From: Planctomycetota bacterium
GTDB taxonomy: Bacteria > Planctomycetota > UBA1135 > GCA-002686595
Reading direction: 5' to 3'
NCBI GenBank assembly: GCA_014238415.1
Contig: JABABA010000022.1
Location: forward strand, 1-64,000
Length of the DNA stretch: 64,000 nt
Part shown: positions 27,317-36,505 of the stretch, one piece after another
Numbering within the stretch: position 1 is the first letter of the stretch
How the letters are laid out: each line of letters begins with the position of its first letter
Notes under the pieces: generated by a model
What the model saw: only the letters and a program-made list of their open reading frames with translations
Told to the model about the DNA's origin: nothing
The model's database searches: none
Position numbers and translations under genes: made by a program

Positions 27317-28744
27317 ATGCCCATCGATTTTCTTCCTCAGTGGCTGCAGGACTTCCTGCCCATTCTCGCTGTTCTTGTTGCCATTACGGTTGTTCTGCGG
27401 CGTCTACCGAAGGTCGAACTCGGACACTCGGCAGAGTTCATTCGCAGGCGGGTGTGGAACTGGTTGCCCCTCGGGCTGACCTATGCGTTCCTCTACATGG
27501 GGCGTTACAACATCAATGTGGCCAAGGTTGTGCTCGATCCCGAGACCGGGATTGCTCTGATGACCAAGGCTGAGCTGGCGACGATCACGGTCTTTGGAAC
27601 CACCACTTATGCCATATCCTTTCTGATCAACGGCCCCTTGACCGACCGTTACGGGGGGCGACGCACGATCATGGTGGCTGCCGTTGGATCGGCGGTGTCA
27701 AACCTGCTCATGGGTCTCGTTATTTCTTCGGGATACGAAGGCAATCGCGTTGCCGTCTTGGGCGCGCTCTATTCTCTCAACATGTACTTCCAGAGTTTTG
27801 GCGCAGTCTCGATTGTGAAGGTCAACGCCAATTGGTTTCATGTCAAAGAGCGCGGTGTCTTTGGTGGGATCTTCGGAATCTTGATTTCGCTGGGTCTGTA
27901 TTTTGCTTACGACTGGGGTACGCCGATTGCTCAGAACATGGGGCCGGAGTGGGCTTTCTTTGTTCCGGCGGGAATCCTTCTGGTGTTTGCGGTCTTGGAC
28001 AACCGCCTTGTTTTTGATCGGCCTGGAGATGTGGGGCACAAGAACTTCGACCCAGGAGACGGGAATGTGACCAGCGAGGGTGAGGTCTTGAGCCCCCTGG
28101 CTATTGCCCGGCGCATGCTGGCCAACCGCGCCATCATGATCATCATCCTGATCGAGACCTGCAGCGGCTTTGTGCGTGGAGGCATCATGAAGTGGGGCTA
28201 CGTCTTTGCCAATGAAACCGGTCAGGACATGCTTACTGGTCATTGGGGCGCCTTCTTGTGCGTGGCGGGCATACTGGGCGGGGTTTTTGCTGGTACCGTT
28301 TCAGATCGAGTGTTTCAGTCCCGGCGTGGCCCTGTGGCATTCATCCTCTATGGTCTCGCCAGCTTGTCGATTGCCGCAGCCGCTGCTGTGATCGCCAGCC
28401 CCATGGCGGGCTTCATATTGCTCTTTGCCATACTGAGCGTAATCGGCGTGCACGGCATGCTGTCAGGCACCGCCAGCATGGATTTTGGAGGCCGGCGTAA
28501 CGCAGGACTTGCGGTGGGCATTATTGACGGCATGGTCTACCTTGGATTTGGTGCCCAGTCGATCATCTTGGGTTATGTGCTGCCCACAGGAGAAGCCCAG
28601 ACCCAGGCCGAGAACTGGCGGATCTGGCTCTTTGTGATCTTGCCGGTGGCAATCATTGGCATGTTGCTCTCCCTTCGGATTTGGAACGCGACCCCCCAGA
28701 GGAAGGCAGCCGAGCCGAAGGCCGTCAGTCACAATACCGAGTGA
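27317..28744 (+). CDS. MFS transporter of the organophosphate:phosphate antiporter type
   Basis: A 475-residue major facilitator with about twelve helices. The first helix bears YAFLYMGRYNINVAK, and the loop after helix 2 has GPLTDRYGGRRTI, the MFS signature used by GlpT/UhpT/UhpC-like transporters (OPA family). Helix 7 region includes ETCSGFVRGGIMKWG. It would import or exchange a sugar-phosphate-like or other small organic anion across the inner membrane; the substrate cannot be told. The start at 27317 is the first ATG before the N-terminal helix. It is divergent from the membrane sulfatase-fold gene (138 bases) and overlaps the convergent DUF1080 gene by 20 bases at its 3' end. Confidence 0.87.
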   Translation: MPIDFLPQWLQDFLPILAVLVAITVVLRRLPKVELGHSAEFIRRRVWNWLPLGLTYAFLYMGRYNINVAKVVLDPETGIALMTKAELATITVFGTTTYAISFLINGPLTDRYGGRRTIMVAAVGSAVSNLLMGLVISSGYEGNRVAVLGALYSLNMYFQSFGAVSIVKVNANWFHVKERGVFGGIFGILISLGLYFAYDWGTPIAQNMGPEWAFFVPAGILLVFAVLDNRLVFDRPGDVGHKNFDPGDGNVTSEGEVLSPLAIARRMLANRAIMIIILIETCSGFVRGGIMKWGYVFANETGQDMLTGHWGAFLCVAGILGGVFAGTVSDRVFQSRRGPVAFILYGLASLSIAAAAAVIASPMAGFILLFAILSVIGVHGMLSGTASMDFGGRRNAGLAVGIIDGMVYLGFGAQSIILGYVLPTGEAQTQAENWRIWLFVILPVAIIGMLLSLRIWNATPQRKAAEPKAVSHNTE

Positions 28745-29432
28745 GGTGCAACCTGCGGAAAGCGCATGGTGCTCCTTCCGCCTGCAGGGCAATTTGTCCT
28801 TCGCTGACGGTGCAGGCGTAGCCTTGGTTGACCAGGTCACCATTGACCCACACATCAATCCGGTTGCCTCTGCATTCGATTCTCATGTGATTCCATTCAC
28901 CGGGTGCATTTTCAGAGTCATCAGTCAGATTACGAATGCGCCGAGCCTTGCCCTCGTCGACTCCCCAGTTGCCTGCCTTGCCCCGGCGCTCAACCATGTT
29001 GTCTACCCAAATGTCTTCACCGATGCACCAGAAGTCCCCGGCGTTGCCGTCATGCATCTGCACTTCGATTGAGGCGGGGAACATGCCATACAGACGGCGC
29101 GGGGTCGAGGCATGCACAAGTACTCCGCAGTTGCCGGGTTTCTCGGTCCAGCGATATTCCACCTCTAGGGTGTATTCCTTGAAGACCTCGTTGGTGATCA
29201 GGTGTCCGTTGGGTGATCCGTAGCTCATCAGAACACCGTCTTGGACGCCAAATGAGGGAGCAGTGTCTGGATTGTCGTCAGCCGCAGGCACATCCGTGTG
29301 CCAGCCGTCGAGGTTCTGTCCATTGAACAATGCGTACTCGCTGTAGGGTTTCAGCGCGCAGGAGCCAAGAGAACAAAGAGAAAGAAGGCACATCCTGAGT
29401 GCCAGGGATCGGGGGAGAAAAGTACTTTGCAT
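28725..29432 (-). CDS. DUF1080 (3-keto-disaccharide hydrolase-like) lipoprotein
   Basis: A 235-residue protein with a lipobox (SLGSC, Cys25), thus likely anchored outside the cytoplasm. The body is the DUF1080 concanavalin-like fold, common in planctomycetes: FNGQNLDGW near residue 40, TNEVFKEYTLEVEYRW, GNCGVLVHAS, the IEVQMHDGNAGDFW segment and GEWNHMRIECRGNRIDVWVNG before the end. Members cleave or bind 3-keto-glycosides or other glucosides; activity here is inferred. Met14 (base 29393) is an alternative start. Its 3' end overlaps the transporter gene by 20 bases, tail to tail. Confidence 0.9.
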   Translation of the reverse strand: MQSTFLPRSLALRMCLLSLCSLGSCALKPYSEYALFNGQNLDGWHTDVPAADDNPDTAPSFGVQDGVLMSYGSPNGHLITNEVFKEYTLEVEYRWTEKPGNCGVLVHASTPRRLYGMFPASIEVQMHDGNAGDFWCIGEDIWVDNMVERRGKAGNWGVDEGKARRIRNLTDDSENAPGEWNHMRIECRGNRIDVWVNGDLVNQGYACTVSEGQIALQAEGAPCAFRRLHLTRYCD

Positions 29433-29556
29433 GGGATTGCAAGGTACTATGTTGAGAGTAGGTCAAGGGTACTGGAGAGCCCGTTGTTCCTCTACTCGAT
29501 AGGCTCTGCCCTACCCAAGGGCTGAACTCTGCCCGGTATCATTTTTCCACCCATTG

Positions 29557-30708
29557 ATGTTCACTCACTCTCGACTCCGGATCCTGGTCTTGATTCTGTT
29601 GGTCGGCATGGTGCTGACTGAATGGAGTCTTGATCGGGCTGGCTATGGACAGGTGATTACTGTGCGGGTCGACCCAGATGTGGGCTGGATGGTCGAGCCC
29701 AATCAAGAGGGGTTCAGTAGGCTTGGCGTGCCCGTGAAAATAAATAGCGCAGGGTTCCGCGATGAAGAATGGGGTGAGCCGGGAGATCAATCAGAAGACA
29801 AGATTCGCATTGCTGTAGTCGGTGCATCGGTGTCATATGCAGGGGGAGTTCTTGAGGAAGAGCGTTGGACGGAAGTGCTTGAAAATTCCCTGCAGGAGGC
29901 CCTTGCCGGATCCACGCCCGTGCGCGAAGTGCTGGTGATGAATTTTGCCGTTGCAGGCCATGCCTTCGACCAAATGGCGCAGGTCTATCAGCACCGCGTC
30001 CGTCCGTGGCAGCCCGATTTGTGCCTGGTGGCACTGGCGGACAACACCATGCGTCCCCCCCAGATGCGCGAAGAAAGCGGCTGGTTGCGACGGATTGTGC
30101 GCCACTCGGCCATCTACGACTTTTGCTGCAAGCGAATCCCCGGGATCAGGCGTCCTGGCATCGCTCCTCCTCGAACACCCGAGGAGCAGGCTGTCAACGA
30201 TCGCCGTCACATGATGTCGCGTACCCCGTTTGCAGCCGAGAATGGAGACCTGTTCGATACCATGTGCTTGCGTCTGGCTGAAATGGAGGCTGACATGAGG
30301 TCGATGGGCGGACATTTGGCCCTGGTTCCATTGCCGCACCTACATTGCATCTTGAATCCTGGCAGTCCCAGGATGGGCCTTGAACTGGGCACCTCGCCTG
30401 CCACCAAGGACATACTTTCTCTTGATGCCTTCCAGGATTTCGTCGAAGTCTATGACGGAATTGTGCAGACCCTCGTCGAATCTGGAGTCTCTTCCGGCCT
30501 GGTGATGAGGTACTGGGAAACCAATCAACTGAGCATGATGGAATTGGTTGGTGACCGCGTTCTGCATCGGATCGATGATCGCTATCACATGCCTGCCCGT
30601 GGGCATGCTTTGTTGGCCTCAGTCGTACTTGAAGAAATTCTGGAGAAGGGACTGCTAAACTTGCGGATCTCCGCCACCGTGGTCCCCGATTCAGATGTTG
30701 TTCGCTGA
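29557..30708 (+). CDS. SGNH/GDSL hydrolase-like membrane-anchored protein
   Basis: A 383-residue protein with one N-terminal membrane helix (about 8-24) that acts as anchor or signal. It then shows the SGNH-like pattern of polysaccharide O-acetylation partners (AlgJ/AlgX-like): KINSAGFRDEEW, then RIAVVGASVSYAGGV with Ser91 as probable nucleophile, and near the C-terminus DDRYHMPARGHALLA with the Asp and His. The ATG at 29557 follows an in-frame TTG at 29554. Its stop overlaps the start of the MBOAT acyltransferase gene by 14 bases, so the pair should be translated together and act on one polymer. No alginate-type synthase is nearby. Confidence 0.85.
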   Translation: MFTHSRLRILVLILLVGMVLTEWSLDRAGYGQVITVRVDPDVGWMVEPNQEGFSRLGVPVKINSAGFRDEEWGEPGDQSEDKIRIAVVGASVSYAGGVLEEERWTEVLENSLQEALAGSTPVREVLVMNFAVAGHAFDQMAQVYQHRVRPWQPDLCLVALADNTMRPPQMREESGWLRRIVRHSAIYDFCCKRIPGIRRPGIAPPRTPEEQAVNDRRHMMSRTPFAAENGDLFDTMCLRLAEMEADMRSMGGHLALVPLPHLHCILNPGSPRMGLELGTSPATKDILSLDAFQDFVEVYDGIVQTLVESGVSSGLVMRYWETNQLSMMELVGDRVLHRIDDRYHMPARGHALLASVVLEEILEKGLLNLRISATVVPDSDVVR

Positions 30709-32137
30709 TCTCGAATACTGGATCTTCCTGGGGGCTTGCCTCGCGCTGTATCTGTTTGTGCCTGCGCGCGGTCGGGCAGGTTTCTTGCTTCTGGCGAGCT
30801 ATGTCTTCTATTTGCAGCGTAATGCGGAGCATGGCCTGCTGTTGGCGATTTCCACGGTGCTGGACTATTCCCTCGCGATTGGTATGGGGCGCGTCAGAGA
30901 TCAGGGTCGACGCAAGTTGCTCTTGATGGGTTCGATCTTTGGGAATCTGGGGTTGTTGGCGGCTTTCAAGTATCGTGTTGTGTTCACCACCCTGGCGGGT
31001 TGGCTTGGGTTTGCGCCAGTAGGGGAGGTCACAGGAATTGAGTCGATCATTCTGCCCCTGGGGATCTCCTTCTACACTTTTCAGACCCTAGGCTATTCGA
31101 TCGATGTGTTTCGCAAGCGTATTGCCCCATGTCGGAACTTCATCGACTACGCCCTGTATGTTTCGTTTTTTCCCCAACTGATTGCTGGCCCGATTGAGCG
31201 GGCCAATCACCTGATTCCTCAACTGCAGGGTTTGAGTGGATTGACCAAGGAGAATGCTTCTGCTGGTGGGCGGTTGTGTCTATGGGGTCTACTCAAGAAG
31301 CTTGTGATTGCAGATCACATGCGCGGGCCGTTGATGCAGTCATTTCGAGACCCTGCGGCCCAGGACAGTCTCTACCTGGTGATGACTGCTGTTGGTTTGG
31401 CGGTGTATCTGTATCTGGACTTCAGTGCTTATACCGATATGGCCCGGGGAACGGCTCGTATTTTCGGAGTGACACTGGTCTTGAACTTCAATCGGCCTTT
31501 CACTGCGACGGGGATTGGAGAGTTCACCCGCCGCTGGCACATGTCCCTTGTGTCTTGGATTCGTGATTATGTGCATTGGCCTCTGACCCGTGGCGGTGCT
31601 ACCGGACATGTGGCTCTGTGGAAGGCGAACATTGTGATTCTGACCGTCTTCGGTGTCTGGCACGGAGCCAAGTGGAACTATGTTGTGTGGTGTGTTGCCT
31701 GGGGCATCATGATCTCGATCGACGGCAGCTTGCGGCTGCGGGCTTTGCACAAGCGCCGCGAGCGCGGTGAGTTGGGTCGACGCTTTCGTAGGCGGTCCCG
31801 AGTACGCGCCGTGGCGGGCTGCCTATTGACCGGAATCCTCTGGTCGTTCCTGGTGCTGGGGCTGTTCGCTGGAAGCCTGACTGAGGCCATGGCATTCCTG
31901 GCTCAGATCGCTGACCTGAGGCCTCCCTCAGCTAAGACCCTGCAACTGCTGGTCTGGACCCTGCCAGGGCTGATGGGGCTGTGGCTGGCTCATGCGGCGG
32001 GCTCGGTCATTGACCTGGATCGGGCCTGGGTCCGGCTGAATGCGCTATCCCGTGCGACCCTTGTTCTTGGCGGCTTGGTCGCCGTGGCGTTTTTGCGGGT
32101 CAATGAGCCTCTGGATTTCGTTTATTTCCGGTTCTAG
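30695..32137 (+). CDS. MBOAT O-acyltransferase (AlgI/DltB-like)
   Basis: A 480-residue polytopic membrane enzyme of the membrane-bound O-acyltransferase family. The typical block FQTLGYSIDVFRKRI (129-143) leads into FFPQLIAGPIERANHLIPQL. The two conserved His residues are at 282 (GEFTRRWHMSLVSWIRDYV) and 323 (VFGVWHGAKWNY), the second matching the essential His of AlgI. It should carry acyl groups, usually acetyl, across the inner membrane to a polysaccharide or peptidoglycan acceptor presented by the SGNH protein encoded just upstream with a 14-base overlap. The starting ATG at 30695 lies inside that gene. No other capsule or exopolysaccharide genes are in the window. Confidence 0.93.
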   Translation: MLFADLEYWIFLGACLALYLFVPARGRAGFLLLASYVFYLQRNAEHGLLLAISTVLDYSLAIGMGRVRDQGRRKLLLMGSIFGNLGLLAAFKYRVVFTTLAGWLGFAPVGEVTGIESIILPLGISFYTFQTLGYSIDVFRKRIAPCRNFIDYALYVSFFPQLIAGPIERANHLIPQLQGLSGLTKENASAGGRLCLWGLLKKLVIADHMRGPLMQSFRDPAAQDSLYLVMTAVGLAVYLYLDFSAYTDMARGTARIFGVTLVLNFNRPFTATGIGEFTRRWHMSLVSWIRDYVHWPLTRGGATGHVALWKANIVILTVFGVWHGAKWNYVVWCVAWGIMISIDGSLRLRALHKRRERGELGRRFRRRSRVRAVAGCLLTGILWSFLVLGLFAGSLTEAMAFLAQIADLRPPSAKTLQLLVWTLPGLMGLWLAHAAGSVIDLDRAWVRLNALSRATLVLGGLVAVAFLRVNEPLDFVYFRF

Positions 32138-32370
32138 GGGTCTCTTGAGTGCACCAGATTGAGAGCGCTGGTTCCAATCCACGGCTCCTCCAGGTCATTT
32201 TCAAGGTAGGTGAGGTCTGATGGTCGAGTGGCGCCGGGATCAGGAGGCAAGAATTTGGTGCTTCGTGTACCTTGTATGGAACCCGCGCACGTGTGCTGTG
32301 CGTCCTGTGGTGAGCCCTGCCTTGTCAGGAATGGGCACCCTTTCCCACCTTCCCTTCGTTCCTTTCTCCC

Positions 32371-35133
32371 ATGCAAGATTTTAGCCGTATTACTTTGCGC
32401 ATGGCACTATCGCTGGCCCTTGTGGCAAGCGCGAGTGCCCAGAATGCACCCACCAACCATATCGATATGCCCTATCCCCATGACACGGGATATGTCCAGA
32501 ACACGGGCCTGCGAGCTGATGTGATTGATTCCTTCACAGTCGATGTTCCTGGTGCGGATTGGCTCCGACTCTATTTTTCAAAGGCTGATCTGCCCCGTGG
32601 CACTGAGCTGCGGATCACCAGCTGGGCCGACGGCGACGTCCAGATCCTGACGGGCCAGAACATGGCCCAGTGGCAGAACACTTCCTGCTATCTGAATGGT
32701 GACAAGCTGCAGGTCGATATCTTTTCCGAAGCGTGGGCCGAGCGTGCTCGAATTGTCTTGTCTGAGGTGGACGCGGGTCTGCCCCAGCCGGACATGTCCA
32801 TCTGCGGCCCCACGGACGACCGGGTCGCTTCTTCGGATCCTCGTTCTGCGCGAATTCTGCCCGTTGGATGCACCGGCTGGCTGTTTGACGATTGTGCGGG
32901 CTGTTTCATGACCGCTGGTCATTGCGACGGCGCCCTCGGCGTCGCTCAATTCAATGTGCCCCCCTCTACCGCTGGCGGCTCCCTGGTCAACCCTCCTGCA
33001 AGCGACCAGTATCCAGTTGACCCCGCTTCCGTGCAGTCAAATGGCGGTCTGGGCGTGGGTAACGACTGGGCCGTGTTCGGGTGCTTCGACAACCCGAGCA
33101 CCGGCTTGCAGGCTTCTGCAGCTCAAGGTCCTGGCTACACCCTGGGATCGATTCCCGGCACCGCTGGTCAGACGATTCGCATCACCGGTTATGGAACCGA
33201 TTCCGGTAGTGCCAACCAGACTCAGCAGACCCACGTGGGTCCCTTCGTCGACAACTCTGGTACTCAGCTAGGCTATGTGACGGATACAACTGGCGGGAAC
33301 TCTGGTTCCCCTGTGATTCACGAGCAAACCGGCAACGCCATCGGCATCCATACCCATGGTGGCTGCGGCGCGGGTGGTGGCAACAACTGGGGCACGCAAG
33401 TGACTCGTGCCGACCTGCAGAGTGCAATCGCCAACCCTCAAGGAATTTGCGCCACCAACTGTGGTGGCGGGGGTGGCGGTGGCTGCACGGCCGATGCATT
33501 CAGCCCCAACCATTCTTGTGGAACGGCTGCTGCCCTAGTAGACGGCTCCTACAGCCTGGATGTCTGCAAGACGGAGCCGGACTTCTTCAGCTTCACCGTG
33601 GCTGATGGCGCAACTTTCTCCGCCTCGGCGTTGCACCTTGTGACCAATGCTGACATCGATGTGATGTTGTATGACGCAGTCAATTGCAGCGATGACCAGA
33701 CCTCTGGCTGTGCCCTTACTCTGGCCTGCGGCTTCACAGGATCCAATGACGAGGTCATTTCTTGGACGAACACCACCGGCGCTGATGTGAATTGCTTGAT
33801 GCGCGTGCATGTATGGCCCAGCAGCACTGGTGATGCCGCTCCTTATGACTTGACTGTCACCGGAATCGGTGGTGGCGGCGGCGGCGGCGGTTGTACCGCA
33901 GATGCTTTCAGTCCGAACTTCTCCTGCGGCGCTGCTGCTGCGTTGGTGGACGGGACCTATGCTCTTTCAGTCTGCAAGACTGAGCCGGATTACTTCAGCT
34001 TCACTGTGGCTGATGGCGCGACATTTGACGCCTCGGCGATCTTCCTTACGGCAACTGCCGACCTTGATGTCATGCTTTGGGATGCTGTTGGCTGCAATGA
34101 CGACCAGTCATCGGGTTGTGGAGGCACTCTCGCCTGTGGCTTCACAGGGTCCGACAACGAGACGATCTCCTGGACCAATACAACTGGAGCCGATGTGGAC
34201 TGCATCATGCGTGTTCATGTTTGGCCGAGTTCCGCTGGGGACGAAAACGCTTACGACTTGACCGTTACCGGAATTGGTGGCGGCGGTGGTGGCGGTTGCC
34301 TCGCTGATGCTTTTGCTCCTAACCATGCTTGCGCTTCGGCCGCGAGTTTGGATAACGGCAGTTATTCTCTGGAGGTGTGCAAGACCGAGCCGGACTACTT
34401 CAGTTTCACTGTTGCTGATGGTGCAACATGGGACGGTTCAATCCTTTACTCGGTCGCGGTCGTGGACATCGATGCCATGCTCTATGAGGCTGTCAACTGC
34501 ACTGATGATCAAACCTCTGGCTGCGGTGTGACCCTGGCCTGTGGGTTCTCCGGTAGTGATGATGAGATCCTGACATGGACCAACACGACTGGCGCAGATG
34601 TGGATTGCATTTTGCGGGTTCATGTCTGGCCCAACAGTTCCACAGATGAAGGTCCCTATGACCTGGTTGTCGCTGGTATTGGCGTGGGCGGCGGTCCCGT
34701 CACGGCGTTCTGTGATCCGGGTAACGTGAACTCCACTGGCGGCCCGGTCGCATTGACCGGCACCCTTGGCGTTTCCGGCTTGCACATGGAGGCCAATGGC
34801 GGCCCCTTGGGCCAGTTCGGTTTCTTCCTCGTTTCTGCTGGTGCTCATGCGGGTGTCCCTGTGAGTGATGGCCTGTTGTGTCTGAGTTCTCCCATTGGTC
34901 GCTACAACTCGGTTGCCGGTGGGGTGAGAAACTCGATTGGCCAGTTCCAGGGCGGCGGCGTCTTGGTGAACCTGGTAGGAACCTCCTCCGTGGGTACTGG
35001 CTATGATGTGCCGGCGGCCCTGCCGAGTCCCCCCGGAGGGACCATTGTTGGAGGCTCCACCTGGATGTTCCAACTCTGGTACCGCGATGGAACCAACTCG
35101 AACTTCTCGAACGGCCTGGAGGTCAACTTCTAG
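32371..35133 (+). CDS. Secreted trypsin-like serine protease with three repeat domains
   Basis: A 920-residue secreted protein: signal peptide (1-24); an N-terminal domain (about 25-140); a chymotrypsin-like protease domain (about 150-360) with His184 in MTAGHC, Asp232 in GNDWAVFG and Ser311 in GGNSGSPV; then three copies of a 135-residue Cys-bearing domain starting at 372, 508 and 643, joined by runs of six to eight Gly; and the shared C-terminal domain (FCDPGNVNSTGG... LGQFGFFLV... LCLSSPIGRY... WMFQLWYRD... FSNGLEVNF). The repeats resemble bacterial pre-peptidase C-terminal domains (phrases YFSFTVADGATF and DVMLYDAVNC). It probably degrades or modifies extracellular protein, with the repeats as binding or spacer parts. 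A terminator-like hairpin follows at 35155. Confidence 0.9.
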   Translation: MQDFSRITLRMALSLALVASASAQNAPTNHIDMPYPHDTGYVQNTGLRADVIDSFTVDVPGADWLRLYFSKADLPRGTELRITSWADGDVQILTGQNMAQWQNTSCYLNGDKLQVDIFSEAWAERARIVLSEVDAGLPQPDMSICGPTDDRVASSDPRSARILPVGCTGWLFDDCAGCFMTAGHCDGALGVAQFNVPPSTAGGSLVNPPASDQYPVDPASVQSNGGLGVGNDWAVFGCFDNPSTGLQASAAQGPGYTLGSIPGTAGQTIRITGYGTDSGSANQTQQTHVGPFVDNSGTQLGYVTDTTGGNSGSPVIHEQTGNAIGIHTHGGCGAGGGNNWGTQVTRADLQSAIANPQGICATNCGGGGGGGCTADAFSPNHSCGTAAALVDGSYSLDVCKTEPDFFSFTVADGATFSASALHLVTNADIDVMLYDAVNCSDDQTSGCALTLACGFTGSNDEVISWTNTTGADVNCLMRVHVWPSSTGDAAPYDLTVTGIGGGGGGGGCTADAFSPNFSCGAAAALVDGTYALSVCKTEPDYFSFTVADGATFDASAIFLTATADLDVMLWDAVGCNDDQSSGCGGTLACGFTGSDNETISWTNTTGADVDCIMRVHVWPSSAGDENAYDLTVTGIGGGGGGGCLADAFAPNHACASAASLDNGSYSLEVCKTEPDYFSFTVADGATWDGSILYSVAVVDIDAMLYEAVNCTDDQTSGCGVTLACGFSGSDDEILTWTNTTGADVDCILRVHVWPNSSTDEGPYDLVVAGIGVGGGPVTAFCDPGNVNSTGGPVALTGTLGVSGLHMEANGGPLGQFGFFLVSAGAHAGVPVSDGLLCLSSPIGRYNSVAGGVRNSIGQFQGGGVLVNLVGTSSVGTGYDVPAALPSPPGGTIVGGSTWMFQLWYRDGTNSNFSNGLEVNF
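33484..34696 (+). repeat. Three tandem 405-408-base coding repeats
   Basis: Within the serine protease gene, repeat units begin at 33484, 33892 and 34297 (steps of 408 and 405 bases). Each encodes C-x-A-D-A-F-x-P-N, about 110 residues ending V-H-V-W-P-S, and T-G-I-G before a poly-Gly linker. Residues are conserved more than codons, so the duplication is not recent. Confidence 0.9.
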
Positions 35134-35154
35134 ACCCTTCTTATTTCAGACCCT

Positions 35155-35197
35155 CCGCAGTCTCAGCTGTCTCCATCGGCTGGGGCTGCGGTATTTT
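35155..35197 (+). terminator. Terminator-like hairpin after the serine protease gene
   Basis: CCGCAG (35155-35160) pairs with CTGCGG (35186-35191), with inner CAGC/GCTG pairing, and is followed directly by TATTTT. It lies 21 bases after the stop codon. Confidence 0.5.
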
Positions 35198-35331
35198 CTG
35201 CCTCCTGCTGGGCCCCAATTTGAGCCTTCCTCGACTGGCTGGCTCCCTAAATGGGTGTGTGGCATTTTGGGGGCTAGGCAAGACTGCCAACAAGTCAGAC
35301 ACTAAGGACTCACTTCATCCCACACAGCTTC

Positions 35332-36378
35332 ATGCGCATTCTCCAGAGCACTCTTCTGATTTCATTTCTTACAGCTGCCGCATCTGCTCAAAGCATTGGT
35401 GAGAAGTACTATTGCCCAGCAGCAGCGAATTCCACGGGAAGTCCAGCGGTGATTTCTGCTGTCGGAAGTGACATCGTGGGCGGTAACGTCCTGACTCTGG
35501 TCGCGAATGGCCTGCCTGGCAATCAGTTTGGGTTCTTCCTCGTAGGGCCATCAACAGGGCTTGTGCCCAACCCCGGAGGCTCTCAGGGGACCATCTGCAT
35601 AGGAGGCGGCTTGGGCCGTTTCAATGGCCAGGTCATGAACAGCGGCGGCATGGGTACGATTTCGGCCACTGTTGACACGCTTGCCCTTCCGGTCAATCCC
35701 GTGGCTGCGATTGCCGGTGGTGAGACCTGGCACTTTCAGGCCTGGTACCGGGACCTGAATCCAAGTCAGGTTTCCAACTTCACAGATGCGATCGCGATCG
35801 GTTTCCGTGATGTTGGCATCACCGCCGACTTCTCTGCAGATGTGAGTAGTGGAGTAGCGCCACTTTCGGTGCAGTTCACCAATGCGGCCGTTGGGGCTAG
35901 TTCGTTTGCCTGGGACTTTGGCGACAGTGGGACAAGTGCTGCAAGTAATCCAAGCCATATCTTTGCTGCGGCGGGTACTTATCTTGTCGAGTTGGTGACA
36001 ACCGGCTCCGCTGGCTCGGCTGCCGATCTGATGGTTATTGAGGTGACTGCGGCTCCCCCGACCTTTGGTTCGGTGTGGGCGGATTTCACAGTGGTGGACC
36101 CTGCAGTTGGTTTGTCTTGCGTTGATTGTCACGGAGTCGGTGGGTTTGGAGACCTAGACATGTCAACCGAAGCCGTCGCCTACGCCAATCTGGTTGGTGC
36201 AGCTGCCAACTGCGGAAGTGGCAACACCCGTGTGATCGCGGGAGATGCGACGAACAGCTTGCTGTATCAGAAGCTAGCAGGTACTCAAACCTGTGGACAA
36301 TCGATGCCGTTCGGTGCTTCCTATTCAGGCGACTTGGCCCTGGTCTTCGACTGGATCCAAGCGGGCGCCCAGCAGTAA
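35332..36378 (+). CDS. Exported PKD-domain protein with C-terminal heme motif
   Basis: A 348-residue exported protein with a signal peptide (cleavage near ASAQ, 16-19). Residues about 23-165 are the domain that is C-terminal in its neighbours (YCPAAANSTG, NQFGFFLVG, ICIGGGLGRF, GETWHFQAWYRD, SNFTDAIAIGF). Next comes a PKD domain (about 168-245: APLSVQFTNA, FAWDFGDSGTS, HIFAAAGTYLVEL). The C-terminus has a single c-type heme motif CVDCH (about 263-267), then DATNSLLYQKL and QSMPFG with a final VFDWIQAGA, as in planctomycete cytochrome domains. It may be a surface-bound electron-transfer or binding protein. The order, with the shared domain first, is unusual. Confidence 0.85.
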   Translation: MRILQSTLLISFLTAAASAQSIGEKYYCPAAANSTGSPAVISAVGSDIVGGNVLTLVANGLPGNQFGFFLVGPSTGLVPNPGGSQGTICIGGGLGRFNGQVMNSGGMGTISATVDTLALPVNPVAAIAGGETWHFQAWYRDLNPSQVSNFTDAIAIGFRDVGITADFSADVSSGVAPLSVQFTNAAVGASSFAWDFGDSGTSAASNPSHIFAAAGTYLVELVTTGSAGSAADLMVIEVTAAPPTFGSVWADFTVVDPAVGLSCVDCHGVGGFGDLDMSTEAVAYANLVGAAANCGSGNTRVIAGDATNSLLYQKLAGTQTCGQSMPFGASYSGDLALVFDWIQAGAQQ

Positions 36379-36505
36379 CGGCTGGCTTTTATTGAAGGGC
36401 CGTGGGCGGTTCTTCCGGGGTCCCCGCTAGGCGAATCCCTGACATGGAGAATGGCGCAGGAAGAATAGTTCCACCCCGGGTTCCACAACAAGGCATCCTG
36501 GGCCC

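Noticed and set aside
33484-34696. Repeated blocks as a CRISPR-like or mobile repeat array
   Set aside because: Units of about 405 bases are in-frame protein domains, not short direct repeats with spacers.
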